Assembly: GCA_964413935.1 (NCBI GenBank)
Contig: CAYPTY010000002.1
Span: 124,001-188,000, forward strand
From: CAYPTY01 sp964413935
GTDB lineage: Bacteria; Bacteroidota; Rhodothermia; Balneolales; Balneolaceae
DNA: 64,000 nucleotides
Reading direction: 5' to 3'
A program made the translations under genes and the position numbers. The first letter of the stretch is position 1, and each line of letters starts with the position of its first letter. This document shows, piece by piece, positions 41,678 through 49,910 of the stretch. The notes under the pieces were generated by a model that saw only the letters and a program-made list of their open reading frames with translations, ran no database searches and was not told where the DNA came from.

Positions 41678-42802
41678 TTGATTCGCGTACTGGCAGATAA
41701 ATATATTTTTAGGATCGAAGAACTCATCCCTGAGGACTTTGATCTTCATTTATATGATCCGATCACCAATCCAAATCCGGATTTATCGGGCTATGAAGCT
41801 TTCCTCTTGCGTACCGTTCAGAAAGTAAACCCGGATACCTACAGCTTATTTCCGGACTCTCTGAAATTTATAGGAACCGCTTCATCCGGCCGCGACCATC
41901 TTGATGTAAGCTACATCGAAGGAAAGGGTATTCATGTATTCGATTCCAAAGGATGCAACGCTAATGCAGTTGCAGAGTATGTAATCACCTCCCTGCTGAT
42001 CTGGGCCGAAAAGAAAAATGAAAAACTAGGGGATTTAACGGTCGGTATTATCGGTTTCGGATTCATCGGTTCAAAAGTTGGCGAGAAATTGAAGAAACTG
42101 GGCATCAGCTATACAGCTTATGATCCCTATCTTGAAGAGTGGGACGAACATTTCGAATCACATACACTGGATGAAACCCTGAACTGTGATATACTCACAC
42201 TCCACATTCCTTTGAAAACGGATGAAGGCCTGTCTAATTACCACTGGATGGATTATGAAAAGATGAACCACTCCCCTTTCAGACTGATTGTTAACGCCTC
42301 GAGAGGGGGAATCATAGAGGAAGAGGCTCTAATCCGGCTCTTTGATGAGGATCGGATTCTGGATTTCGTGAAGGATGTCTGGGAAAATGAACCCGAGTTT
42401 GATGCTGAAGTAGCCAGACGCGCGTTTATTTCAACCCCGCATATCGCCGGATATTCCAGCGAAGCCAAGCTGAACGCTACGCGCATTATACTCGATAAAA
42501 TGTGCAGCCATTTCGGCATGTGTACTAGTGAACCTATTCCAAAGCCGGAGATATCCGATTTCACAGACCTGGAAAGCGAAAGTCTGGTGGAAATCCTGAA
42601 CAGCGTTAATCCGATTCTTATCTATGACAAAGAATTGAAAGCCTTACCTGAAGATATTAACCGAAGAGAAGCTTTTGCCCGATTGAGAACAGGCCGGGCA
42701 TATCGATCTGAATATCACCATATTTTGCTCAGTGATAGCATGTTAAATCACTATCCGATTCTCAAAGCTTTGGACTTTCATCCTGCTTCAAAGCTGAAAT
42801 AA
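41678..42802 (+). CDS. pdxB: 4-phosphoerythronate dehydrogenase
   Basis: 374 residues (E. coli PdxB has 378). A D-2-hydroxyacid dehydrogenase of the DXP-dependent pyridoxal 5'-phosphate pathway. The start is TTG at 41678 (MIRVLADKYIFRIEEL). Substrate region TASSGRDHLD and GCNANAVAEYVITSLL; NAD site VGIIGFGFIGSKVGEKLKKLG with an acidic Asp after it (YDPY); catalytic Arg in NASRGGIIEE, Glu in NEPEFD, His in STPHIAGYS. The extra C-terminal dimerisation domain (about 285-374) separates PdxB from other family members. It overlaps convergent tatD by 15 bases. Confidence 0.9.
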   Translation: MIRVLADKYIFRIEELIPEDFDLHLYDPITNPNPDLSGYEAFLLRTVQKVNPDTYSLFPDSLKFIGTASSGRDHLDVSYIEGKGIHVFDSKGCNANAVAEYVITSLLIWAEKKNEKLGDLTVGIIGFGFIGSKVGEKLKKLGISYTAYDPYLEEWDEHFESHTLDETLNCDILTLHIPLKTDEGLSNYHWMDYEKMNHSPFRLIVNASRGGIIEEEALIRLFDEDRILDFVKDVWENEPEFDAEVARRAFISTPHIAGYSSEAKLNATRIILDKMCSHFGMCTSEPIPKPEISDFTDLESESLVEILNSVNPILIYDKELKALPEDINRREAFARLRTGRAYRSEYHHILLSDSMLNHYPILKALDFHPASKLK

Positions 42803-43549
42803 CTTTTTTGCGGTTTCCGAAGTCTTTTCTCTTATAGTTTCCACATCCATATCAAATAAACCGGACAGTTTATCCTGAATGAACTTTAAATAAGCAGGTT
42901 CATTGCGCTTACCCCGGAAAGGCGCAGGGGTCAGATATGGGGCATCCGTTTCGAGTACCATTTTCTCAAGAGGCAGTTCTTGTACCGTTTTATCCACACC
43001 AGCATTTTTGAAGGTAACAACACCCCCTATTCCAAGCAGTAATCCCAGGTCTACGGCTCGATCTCCCTCCTCCGCAGTACCATTGAAACAATGCCAGATT
43101 CCGGTGAGCCGTCCATCCTGTTCCTCTTCGATGATATGGAGTAAGTCCCCTGTAGACTCCCGGTTATGCAGGATTACGGGCTTTTTAAGTTCCTTAGCAA
43201 TTTTGCAGTGCATGCGCAGGCTTCTCTTCTGTTCTTCCACATAATCCGTACTCCAGTAATAGTCCAGGCCGGTTTCGCCTACCCCAATAATCTCTTCTTC
43301 ATTCACCAGTTCGAACAACCTTTCATAGGTCTCATTTTCATCAAAATTTTTGACTTCACAAGGGTGAATTCCGGCCATCTTATGAAAGTTAATTTTCGGA
43401 TGATGCAGCCTTTTCATCTCTTCCAGAGAACCAACATGAATTGCGGGCATGCAAATATCGGTTACACCCGCATTAACCGCCCGTTCAAGTACCTCTGCCA
43501 GATCTTCAGTAAAATCAGGCAGGTAAATGTGGCAATGGGTATCGATCAT
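42788..43549 (-). CDS. tatD: TatD family metal-dependent DNase
   Basis: 253 residues from the ATG at 43549; the TTG one codon earlier is rejected. Cytosolic TIM-barrel hydrolase; relatives act as 3'-5' exonucleases in DNA repair and quality control. Metal ligands visible: IDTHCHIYL, IGVGETGLDYYWS, VILHNRESTGDLL, IWHCFNGTAEE and LETDAPYLTPAPFRGKRNEP. The ATG overlaps the stop codon of the upstream N-acetylglucosamine kinase gene (TGATG), so the pair is coupled. Exact substrate not decided by sequence. Confidence 0.94.
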   Translation of the reverse strand: MIDTHCHIYLPDFTEDLAEVLERAVNAGVTDICMPAIHVGSLEEMKRLHHPKINFHKMAGIHPCEVKNFDENETYERLFELVNEEEIIGVGETGLDYYWSTDYVEEQKRSLRMHCKIAKELKKPVILHNRESTGDLLHIIEEEQDGRLTGIWHCFNGTAEEGDRAVDLGLLLGIGGVVTFKNAGVDKTVQELPLEKMVLETDAPYLTPAPFRGKRNEPAYLKFIQDKLSGLFDMDVETIREKTSETAKKLFQL

Positions 43550-44391
43550 CAATCCGTGATCTTATGGAATTCGATGAGCGCGTCGATGGGTTGTTTGATC
43601 ACATTTGAGGCTTTCAGTCCGTGCTGGCTGAGTACCTTGTCGAGTTGAGGGCGGAATTGGTATCCAATAGATCCCGTAAAACCAATCGCGAAATCAGGTT
43701 CTTTTTTGACAAGGGGGAGCAATTGCTGAACTACGAATTCATCCATACACTTGCTGACCAGATCTATCGTATAGTCGAGTTCCTTAAAGCCATCCAGAAT
43801 GGTGGCGAAACTGGCAATAAAACGATTAGGCTGGTCCTGTTTGTAAATAAGAGAGATCATATCCTGATTATGATCATAATTGAGACGAATGTGATCCGCG
43901 AGCTCAGCCGTCAGTCGCTTATAGTAATAATCCTGAATCATGATTTTCCCGATATGGAATCCGCTTCCCTGATCACCCATTAAATATCCAAGCGAGGGAG
44001 CAATGCTGCAGATATGATTTCCGTCAAATATCCCGGCGTTGGATCCGGTACCGAGAATACAGACAATGGCAGGCTGATTACCGAATAAAGCTTCAGCAGA
44101 TGCATCCAGGTCAGATTTAATGATATGATTGGGCAATCCTTTATCCGAGAGTATATCCGACAGTTGAGACCGGTTTTGTACGGAAGCCACACCGGAACCA
44201 TAAAAGAAGAGCTGATCTACATGGCGACCACCCAGTTTGGATTTCACAATTTCAATCACATGTGGAATAACATCAAAGGATATAAAATTGGGGTTCATAC
44301 CAATGGTATGGAATCGGTAGATTTCTCCTGATGCATCAATATATGCCCAGTCTGTTCTGGAACCGCCGCTTTCTGCTATTAATATTGCCAT
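43549..44391 (-). CDS. N-acetylglucosamine kinase-like protein (BadF/BadG/BcrA/BcrD ATPase family)
   Basis: 280 residues with an ASKHA sugar-kinase fold. Phosphate-1 motif ILIAESGGSRTDWAYID at the N-terminus, second half opening CILGTGSNAGIFDGNHI, then LGYLMGDQGSGFHIGKIMI and the adenosine region IGFTGSIGYQF. In Bacteroidota this family phosphorylates N-acetylglucosamine, probably for cell-wall sugar recycling. That substrate is family-based inference, since other aminosugars are possible. It is cotranscribed with tatD (one-base stop/start overlap) and divergent from the tryptophan dioxygenase gene. Confidence 0.88.
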   Translation of the reverse strand: MAILIAESGGSRTDWAYIDASGEIYRFHTIGMNPNFISFDVIPHVIEIVKSKLGGRHVDQLFFYGSGVASVQNRSQLSDILSDKGLPNHIIKSDLDASAEALFGNQPAIVCILGTGSNAGIFDGNHICSIAPSLGYLMGDQGSGFHIGKIMIQDYYYKRLTAELADHIRLNYDHNQDMISLIYKQDQPNRFIASFATILDGFKELDYTIDLVSKCMDEFVVQQLLPLVKKEPDFAIGFTGSIGYQFRPQLDKVLSQHGLKASNVIKQPIDALIEFHKITD

Positions 44392-44437
44392 ATTGAATCT
44401 TAAGAATATGCATTCAGAATTGCATCATAAAAAATCA

Positions 44438-44466
44438 TTGACAGACCTGCTGCTTAGTCCTATTCT
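44438..44466 (+). promoter_or_regulatory. candidate sigma-70-like promoter of the tryptophan dioxygenase gene
   Basis: TTGACA (44438-44443) and TATTCT (44461-44466) are 17 bases apart, the ideal spacing. The ATG at 44473 begins only six bases after the -10 box, so the mRNA would be leaderless or nearly so. Confidence 0.4.
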
Positions 44467-44472
44467 ATTGAT

Positions 44473-45261
44473 ATGAAAAAGCTCGGGCTTACATATGGGG
44501 AATATCTGAAAGTGGATGAATTGCTTGAGCTCCAGCAATTAAAGTCTGAGCCCAAGGAACACGATGAGATGCTGTTCATCATCATTCATCAGACTTATGA
44601 ACTATGGTTTAAACAACAGCTGCATGAATTCGGTAAGCTGATTGAGCTGTTCAATAAGGGAGATGTTTTCGGAGCCATCAAAACCCTGAGACGCATTCTG
44701 ACCATTTTAAAGACCATGGTTTCCCAGATTGACATCCTGGAAACCATGACTCCGCTTGAATTCAACAGCTTCAGAGGCTTTTTGGAGAATTCCAGCGGAT
44801 TTCAGTCCATTCAGTTCCGTGAACTGGAGATTCTTTGCGGAATTCGAACGAAACTTATGCTTGAAGCTTATCAGGATCAGGCGGGAGTTACTGAATTACT
44901 AAAAAGCCGAATGCAGCAGGAGACTATCTGGGAAGCCTTCGCTGTTTTTGTAGGTAACTTCGGTTTCAAGATCTCAGCAAAACGTGAGCATACGGAGGGG
45001 CTTCTGTTTGAACTCAGCAACCAAAATCAGGATGTTTTACTTGACATCATGCGAAACAGCCCGGAACTGGCCCTGGTTTGTGAATTATTGGTGGATTACG
45101 ACGAAGGACTTCAGGAATGGCGCTATCGCCATGTAAAAATGGTTGAGAGAACGATTGGATCCAAGAGAGGTACAGGGGGGTCTGAAGGGGTTGGTTATCT
45201 GAAACGCACCCTTGGAGCTGCCATTTTTCCGGATTTGTGGGCTATCCGAACACGATTCTGA
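44473..45261 (+). CDS. tryptophan 2,3-dioxygenase
   Basis: 262 residues, a heme dioxygenase that opens the indole ring of L-tryptophan to N-formylkynurenine, the first step of the kynurenine pathway. Family motifs: LTYGEYLKVDELLELQ, then HDEMLFIIIHQTYELWFKQQLHE (about 33-55), which lines the substrate pocket. LEFNSFRGFLENSSGFQSIQFRELE, and RYRHVKMVERTIGSKRGTGGSEGVGYLK (about 217-244) with the axial heme histidine and the mobile loop. Slightly shorter than the well-studied Xanthomonas enzyme. A kynureninase-like gene follows after 230 bases, but a strong terminator stands between, so they are separate transcripts. Confidence 0.94.
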   Translation: MKKLGLTYGEYLKVDELLELQQLKSEPKEHDEMLFIIIHQTYELWFKQQLHEFGKLIELFNKGDVFGAIKTLRRILTILKTMVSQIDILETMTPLEFNSFRGFLENSSGFQSIQFRELEILCGIRTKLMLEAYQDQAGVTELLKSRMQQETIWEAFAVFVGNFGFKISAKREHTEGLLFELSNQNQDVLLDIMRNSPELALVCELLVDYDEGLQEWRYRHVKMVERTIGSKRGTGGSEGVGYLKRTLGAAIFPDLWAIRTRF

Positions 45262-45390
45262 GAATTTTCAATTCTTAACAAAATTTTCTCAGCGGAAATA
45301 AACGATTTATTCCTCCGCCCGGTTTACAGCGCACACATTGAATAGTACAAAGACTTAGCTCAAACTAAGTACTAAATATCCCCCTACATG

Positions 45391-45425
45391 GCCGAACTGC
45401 TTGACTGGAGTTCGGCTTTTTTTTT
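45391..45425 (+). terminator. Rho-independent terminator after tryptophan dioxygenase
   Basis: GCCGAACT (45391-45398) pairs with AGTTCGGC (45409-45416), loop of ten, followed by nine T residues. It lies 130 bases past the stop codon. The bases between (45262-45390) hold no ORF that I can support; one more inverted repeat (ACTTAG/CTAAGT around 45354-45371) is visible there. Confidence 0.88.
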
Positions 45426-45491
45426 GGAAGTCAGCTGTGCTAACTTTCACATCGGAACTGTACAAAATTAATTCATGGATTACTAATAAAT

Positions 45492-46679
45492 ATGAGTTCA
45501 AGCATAGACAAAATTGCCCTTCGGCTTCGCCCCCACTATTCCCGCTTCAGACTGGATGACCGCCTGCTCTTTACCGGCCATTCCCATCAGGCATGGCCCG
45601 ATGTTGCTCTGGAAGGACAAACCGAGTATTTCCATGTCTCAGCCGATCTGGTCGATAAAAAATGGGATACCGCCTTTGAGAAGGCAGAAGTACTCAGGAA
45701 TTACCTGCGCAATTATTATGATGATCCCGATGGATTGTATTGCCTGGAAGAAAACACGCATGTATTGTTTGTAAGCTGGCTGTCCAGTCTGGATCTGAAA
45801 AACAAGCCGCGCATCATAACCACGGATGCCGAATTTCATTCCCTCTATCGTCAGCTGCACCGGCTGGAGGAAGAAGGCATCGAAATTGTATATGTGGATC
45901 AGCATCCGGATGAGGATTTTGCAGATCGTGTAGCCGGAGAAATGGACGAGCGAACAGCTGCCGTTATGCTGAGCCGGGTTTATTTTCAGTCGAGTCTGAT
46001 TAACACCCATCTTACCCGGATCGCACGGGCGGCAAGGGAGAAGGATATTCCTGTGATGATTGATGACTATCACGGAACCAATGTAGTACCCCTTTCAGTG
46101 CGCGACGCGGATCTTGAGGATTGCTTCATCCTGATTGGCGGATACAAATATCTTCAGTGGGGCGAGGGTAATTGTTTCCTGCGTTTCCCCAAGAGTTGTG
46201 ATTACCGACCTGCGATTACCGGCTGGTTTGCTTCTTTTTCCACTCTGGATCAACCCCGCAGCAATGCGCCCACCCACTATGATGATGGGGACCAGCGGTT
46301 TGCAACCGGAACTTATGACTCCTCATCCCAATTCAGAGCTGCAAGGGTAGCCTTATTTTTTGAGGAGCAGGGACTCACACCGGAGGTACTTCGGTCTCAG
46401 TATCACGCTCAGGTTTCTATGCTTAAGGAGCTATTTCTGGCCAAAAATTTTGATCCTGAACTCATCCGATTAACGCATACTGAGAGCATGGATCTGAATG
46501 GTGGCTTCCTGTCTCTTACCTCGCCAAAGGCACGTGAATTAAGAGCTGATCTGCTTGAAAAAGATGTATTTACAGATGCACGAGCCTCCATCATTCGGTT
46601 CGGTCCAGCCCCCTACATAACGGAGCGTGAGATTGAAGCAGCCATGCACGAACTTGAGAAAAGCGTTCATCAGCTGTAG
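45492..46679 (+). CDS. aminotransferase class V, kynureninase-like
   Basis: 395 residues, fold-type I PLP enzyme, cytosolic. The N-terminus has RLLFTGHSHQAWPDVALEG, like the kynureninase opening. VMIDDYHGTNVVPL holds the PLP-pyridine Asp. The Schiff-base Lys lies in LIGGYKYLQWGEGNCFLRFP (about residue 218). The C-terminus IIRFGPAPYITEREIEAAMHELEK matches the kynureninase C-terminal strand. Overall it is a divergent kynureninase relative. The tryptophan dioxygenase next door supports a role in cleaving kynurenine (or a derivative) to anthranilate and alanine. No formamidase or kynurenine monooxygenase is in the window. Alternative: another class V lyase. Confidence 0.75.
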   Translation: MSSSIDKIALRLRPHYSRFRLDDRLLFTGHSHQAWPDVALEGQTEYFHVSADLVDKKWDTAFEKAEVLRNYLRNYYDDPDGLYCLEENTHVLFVSWLSSLDLKNKPRIITTDAEFHSLYRQLHRLEEEGIEIVYVDQHPDEDFADRVAGEMDERTAAVMLSRVYFQSSLINTHLTRIARAAREKDIPVMIDDYHGTNVVPLSVRDADLEDCFILIGGYKYLQWGEGNCFLRFPKSCDYRPAITGWFASFSTLDQPRSNAPTHYDDGDQRFATGTYDSSSQFRAARVALFFEEQGLTPEVLRSQYHAQVSMLKELFLAKNFDPELIRLTHTESMDLNGGFLSLTSPKARELRADLLEKDVFTDARASIIRFGPAPYITEREIEAAMHELEKSVHQL

Positions 46680-46711
46680 AAAAAAGGGATAAAAAATAAA
46701 CTTGAATAGGA

Positions 46712-46740
46712 TTGTTTATAAAACGATCTTACATATATTG
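46712..46740 (+). promoter_or_regulatory. candidate Bacteroidota-type promoter of recA
   Basis: TTG (46712-46714), a 19-base spacer, then TATATTG (46734-46740). This matches the Bacteroidota primary-sigma pattern TTTG ... TAnnTTTG in spacing, with one T missing from each box. Predicted transcription start about 46746-46748, giving a leader of about 85 bases before the recA ATG. Confidence 0.45.
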
Positions 46741-46754
46741 AACATATACCTCAG

Positions 46755-46798
46755 TAAGAGAGTTACAGGGTGACATAAACTGTCACTTCCCGCTCTTA
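46755..46798 (+). promoter_or_regulatory. structured recA leader (nested inverted repeats)
   Basis: An inner perfect repeat GTGACA (46770-46775) / TGTCAC (46781-46786) with a 5-base loop is flanked by GGG/CCC pairing and an outer TAAGAG (46755-46760) / CTCTTA (46793-46798). It would lie near the 5' end of the recA mRNA. No T tract follows. It could be a DNA operator or an RNA stem. Confidence 0.45.
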
Positions 46799-46830
46799 TC
46801 TTAGGTTAAATTAATTCAACGATTAAAATT

Positions 46831-47892
46831 ATGGCAGCAGACGACCGATTAAAAGCACTGGATATTGCCGTTGGGCAAATTGAGAAACAGCATGGCAAGG
46901 GCACCATCATGAAACTCGGGGATAACCCCATTCATAATGTGGATGCCATTTCAACCGGATCCATTATGATCGATTATGCCCTGGGCATAGACGGTATACC
47001 AAGAGGGAGAATCACGGAAATTTATGGTCCTGAGGCCAGTGGTAAAACCACGCTTGCCCTTCAGGTAATTGCTGAGGCTCAGAAAAAAGGAGGCTATGCT
47101 GCTTTTATCGATGCCGAACATGCTTTCGATCCAAGGTATGCGAAGGCATTGGGTATAAACACCGACGAGCTGCTGGTTTCACAACCTGACAGCGGTGAAC
47201 AGGCCCTGGAAATTACGGAAACACTGATCCGTTCCGGTGCTCTTGATGTGGTTGTGATTGACTCTGTTGCGGCACTGGTTCCCCGGGCTGAAATCGAAGG
47301 AGAGATGGGTGATTCCCACATGGGTTTACAGGCCCGCCTCATGTCGCAGGCTCTGCGAAAAATTACCGGTGTTGTGAATAAAACCCGTACGGCTGTTATT
47401 TTCATCAATCAGGTACGGGAAAAAATCGGCGTTATGTTCGGAAATCCGGAAACAACAACCGGTGGACGGGCACTCAAATTTTATGCATCGGTTCGTATTG
47501 ACATCCGCCGGATAGGTTCAATCAAGGTGGGCGATGAGGTGCTGGGTAACCGCACCAAAGCAAAAATAGCCAAGAACAAGCTCGCTCCTCCCTTCAAAAC
47601 TGTTGAATTCAATATCATGTACGGCAAAGGCATCTCCAAGGTATCCGAGGTTCTGGATCTTGCCGTTGAGTATGATATCATTGAAAAAAGAGGGTCCTGG
47701 TATCGATATAATGGTGAACCCATCGGTCAGGGACTTGAATCTGCGATACAATTTCTCACTGAAGATCCGGACCTGCAAAGCAGCATAGAAAATCAGGTCA
47801 GGGTAAAACTGAATCCTGAGCTGGCTGAAGAACAGGAAGCCAAAGCAGAAACCAACGGTCAGGCTAAGGCAAAGGCTAAAGCTGAGGAGTAA
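46831..47892 (+). CDS. recA: recombinase RecA
   Basis: 353 residues; ATP-dependent strand-exchange protein of homologous recombination and SOS induction. Textbook motifs: Walker A GPEASGKTTL (about 68-77), MAW-type ALDVVVIDSVAALVPRAE, L1 loop EGEMGDSHMGLQARLMSQALRKI, Walker-B-type TAVIFINQVREKIGVMFGNPETTTGGRALKFYASVR with the L2 loop. The C-terminal acidic tail is rich in Ala/Lys/Glu (EEQEAKAETNGQAKAKAKAEE). recX follows after five bases. The leader holds a nested inverted repeat. Confidence 0.99.
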   Translation: MAADDRLKALDIAVGQIEKQHGKGTIMKLGDNPIHNVDAISTGSIMIDYALGIDGIPRGRITEIYGPEASGKTTLALQVIAEAQKKGGYAAFIDAEHAFDPRYAKALGINTDELLVSQPDSGEQALEITETLIRSGALDVVVIDSVAALVPRAEIEGEMGDSHMGLQARLMSQALRKITGVVNKTRTAVIFINQVREKIGVMFGNPETTTGGRALKFYASVRIDIRRIGSIKVGDEVLGNRTKAKIAKNKLAPPFKTVEFNIMYGKGISKVSEVLDLAVEYDIIEKRGSWYRYNGEPIGQGLESAIQFLTEDPDLQSSIENQVRVKLNPELAEEQEAKAETNGQAKAKAKAEE

Positions 47893-47897
47893 AAGGA

Positions 47898-48584
47898 TTG
47901 GGGGCATCCCCTTCAGAAACAGATAAAGCTTACACCCTCCTTCCTGCCAAAATTGAAAGGATTGAGGTTCAGAAGAAAAACGCTGGCAGATATTCACTGT
48001 TTGTTGGCGACCAGTTCCTGATCGGGGTTTCCGAAAGTGTTCTGATACACTGCAAACTCAAAAAAGGGCTGATGGTCACTCATCAGCTCTTTGATGAAAT
48101 CCAGAAGCTTGAGTATCGACAGCAAATCCGCTCTTATCTGATTGATTTACTTTCCAGGAGAGATCATTCCAGTAGAGAATTACACCTCAAAGGGCTCAAA
48201 AAAGGTTATCCGGCAGACATTCTTGATGAGCTGATAACCGAATTGCAGCAAAAAGGCTTTATAAATAACCGGGAATTTGCTGAAAAATTTGCCCGAGATA
48301 AGGCAGCGTATAAGAACTGGGGATCGCTCAAAATTAAATCAGAACTGTTGTCCAAAGGCATTTCTGCTTCTGATACTGAAGCGGCTATCCAAATAGTATT
48401 TGAAGATGTTGATGCCAGAGAAGCCATTCTAGAGTTAGCCCGAAAGAAACTTCCGGCATTCAGACGAACAGCCCCTGATAAACGAAGGGAAAAAATTTAT
48501 CGCTATCTGAGCGGCAGAGGTTATACCGGAGAAGAAATAATGAAAAACCTTCCCGATATCCTCTTCATGATTGAATCCTCATGA
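47898..48584 (+). CDS. recX: regulatory protein RecX
   Basis: 228 residues starting at TTG 47898; the GAGGAG overlapping the recA stop (47884-47889) is a well-placed ribosome site. RecX caps RecA filaments and limits recombinase activity. An N-terminal extension of about 70 residues (strand-rich, GRYSLFVGDQFLIGVSESVL) precedes three RecX helical repeats: LIDLLSRRDHSSRELHLKGLKKGYP, then LITELQQKGFINNREFAEKFARDK, and a last repeat ending YRYLSGRGYTGEEI. recA-recX is the usual arrangement, so one transcript is expected. Confidence 0.92.
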   Translation: MGASPSETDKAYTLLPAKIERIEVQKKNAGRYSLFVGDQFLIGVSESVLIHCKLKKGLMVTHQLFDEIQKLEYRQQIRSYLIDLLSRRDHSSRELHLKGLKKGYPADILDELITELQQKGFINNREFAEKFARDKAAYKNWGSLKIKSELLSKGISASDTEAAIQIVFEDVDAREAILELARKKLPAFRRTAPDKRREKIYRYLSGRGYTGEEIMKNLPDILFMIESS

Positions 48585-48673
48585 TTAGTTATAAATACGT
48601 GATTCAAAAAAAGGGCCAAAATCATACTATTAATAACATCATTGCACTAAGGATGTAAAGAACCATACCCCAC

Positions 48674-48703
48674 AGCCGGTTTTCGGAAGAGAACCGGCTT
48701 TTT
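48674..48703 (+). terminator. Rho-independent terminator after recX
   Basis: AGCCGGTT (48674-48681) pairs with AACCGGCT (48692-48699), loop of ten, followed by TTTTC. It is 89 bases beyond the recX stop; nothing else is evident in those bases. Confidence 0.8.
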
Positions 48704-48765
48704 CATGACTTTTTGAATTGGTTTTATTCACAGAATGACTTAGCATTAGTGCCAAATCAACGGTT

Positions 48766-49848
48766 ATGAAATCCATCACCTTAGAAAAGATCATCCGGTT
48801 TGCCATAGGTATCGGCGGTTTGGCCATCGCAGGCATCATACTGTATAATTACAGTACTATTGTTGGATATGCCGCTGCGGCAATTCTGTTGAGTTACATA
48901 CTTGATCCTATTGTAAACCGGCTTCAGTCGTGGGGGTTAAACCGGACGGTATCTATTGCGCTGACACTTTCAACCGTTATTCTGGTTCTGGTTTTTGTAT
49001 CGACCAGCATCATACCAATTATCGGTAATGAAATGATTGCCCTCACCAGTCAGCTGGATATTCAGAATCTGCAGGTAATTGCATCCAAAATTGAAGAAAG
49101 ACTGGTTGAGCGTTATGAATTCATACCCCCAAATTTTCTGACAGACAACATTACGCAGGGCATTAACGAAATACTCAACTTCGGTAAATTATCCGATGTG
49201 GTTAGCAATGTAATTGATGTATTTACAAACGTATTTTCTGCCTTCCTGGTGATTCCATTTGCCACTTTCTTCTTCCTGAAAGACGGAACCATGATTCGGC
49301 GCAGAATTCTGAGACTGGTTCCCAATAAATACTTTGAGACAACCCTATCCCTGCTTGACAAGGTTGAAAAGCGACTTTCCATCTATTTCAAGAGCATCCT
49401 GTTACAGAGTTTTCTGGTTGCCACCTTTTCCTACATATATCTCAGTATTGCAGGTCTGGGTAATGCACTTTCAGTTGGTATTGCGGTCGGGGTCGCGAAC
49501 ACCATTCCATACTTCGGCCCGATCCTTGGCTACATCCTGAGTGCTATCGTTTCCATACTTGAAACGGGCGATTTTACTCTTGTCGGATACTGCCTTCTGG
49601 CCATACTGGCTGTTCAGATGATGGACAATGTGATTTTCCAGCCTTTGATCTTTTCGAAATCCGCGGACATGCATCCCGTAGCCATCTTATTTATCATCCT
49701 GATTGGTGCTCAAACGGCAGGAATTCTTGGCATGCTCATCGCGATACCCATTGCCACGACCATCAAGATTACGATCAATCAGATTTCATGGAGTGTCAAA
49801 AACTACCGGATCTTCAAAAGCGAAGTTTCTTCAGCAACGTCTAAATAA
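48766..49848 (+). CDS. AI-2E family transporter (permease)
   Basis: 360 residues, polytopic inner-membrane protein. About eight membrane segments in the family's layout: a cluster at the N-terminus (IRFAIGIGGLAIAGIILYNY, then AAAILLSYILDPIVNRL), a hydrophilic loop (about 90-140), and a C-terminal block with VGVANTIPYFGPILGYILSAIV and LIGAQTAGILGMLIAIPIATTIKI. The PYFGP motif is characteristic. Family members are described as autoinducer-2 exporters or Na+/H+ antiporters, so the substrate is open. It starts 62 bases after the recX terminator and may lead into purNH. Confidence 0.93.
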   Translation: MKSITLEKIIRFAIGIGGLAIAGIILYNYSTIVGYAAAAILLSYILDPIVNRLQSWGLNRTVSIALTLSTVILVLVFVSTSIIPIIGNEMIALTSQLDIQNLQVIASKIEERLVERYEFIPPNFLTDNITQGINEILNFGKLSDVVSNVIDVFTNVFSAFLVIPFATFFFLKDGTMIRRRILRLVPNKYFETTLSLLDKVEKRLSIYFKSILLQSFLVATFSYIYLSIAGLGNALSVGIAVGVANTIPYFGPILGYILSAIVSILETGDFTLVGYCLLAILAVQMMDNVIFQPLIFSKSADMHPVAILFIILIGAQTAGILGMLIAIPIATTIKITINQISWSVKNYRIFKSEVSSATSK

Positions 49849-49910
49849 AGGCGCCAAGCTCACAGCATTTTCTTATCTTTGCATTGCTTTCTAACTCATC
49901 AGCCGCCTTT

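Noticed and set aside
45390..45473. Short plus-strand frame beginning at an ATG just before the terminator (27 codons)
   Set aside because: It runs through the terminator stem and T tract, has no ribosome site and is better explained by the terminator.
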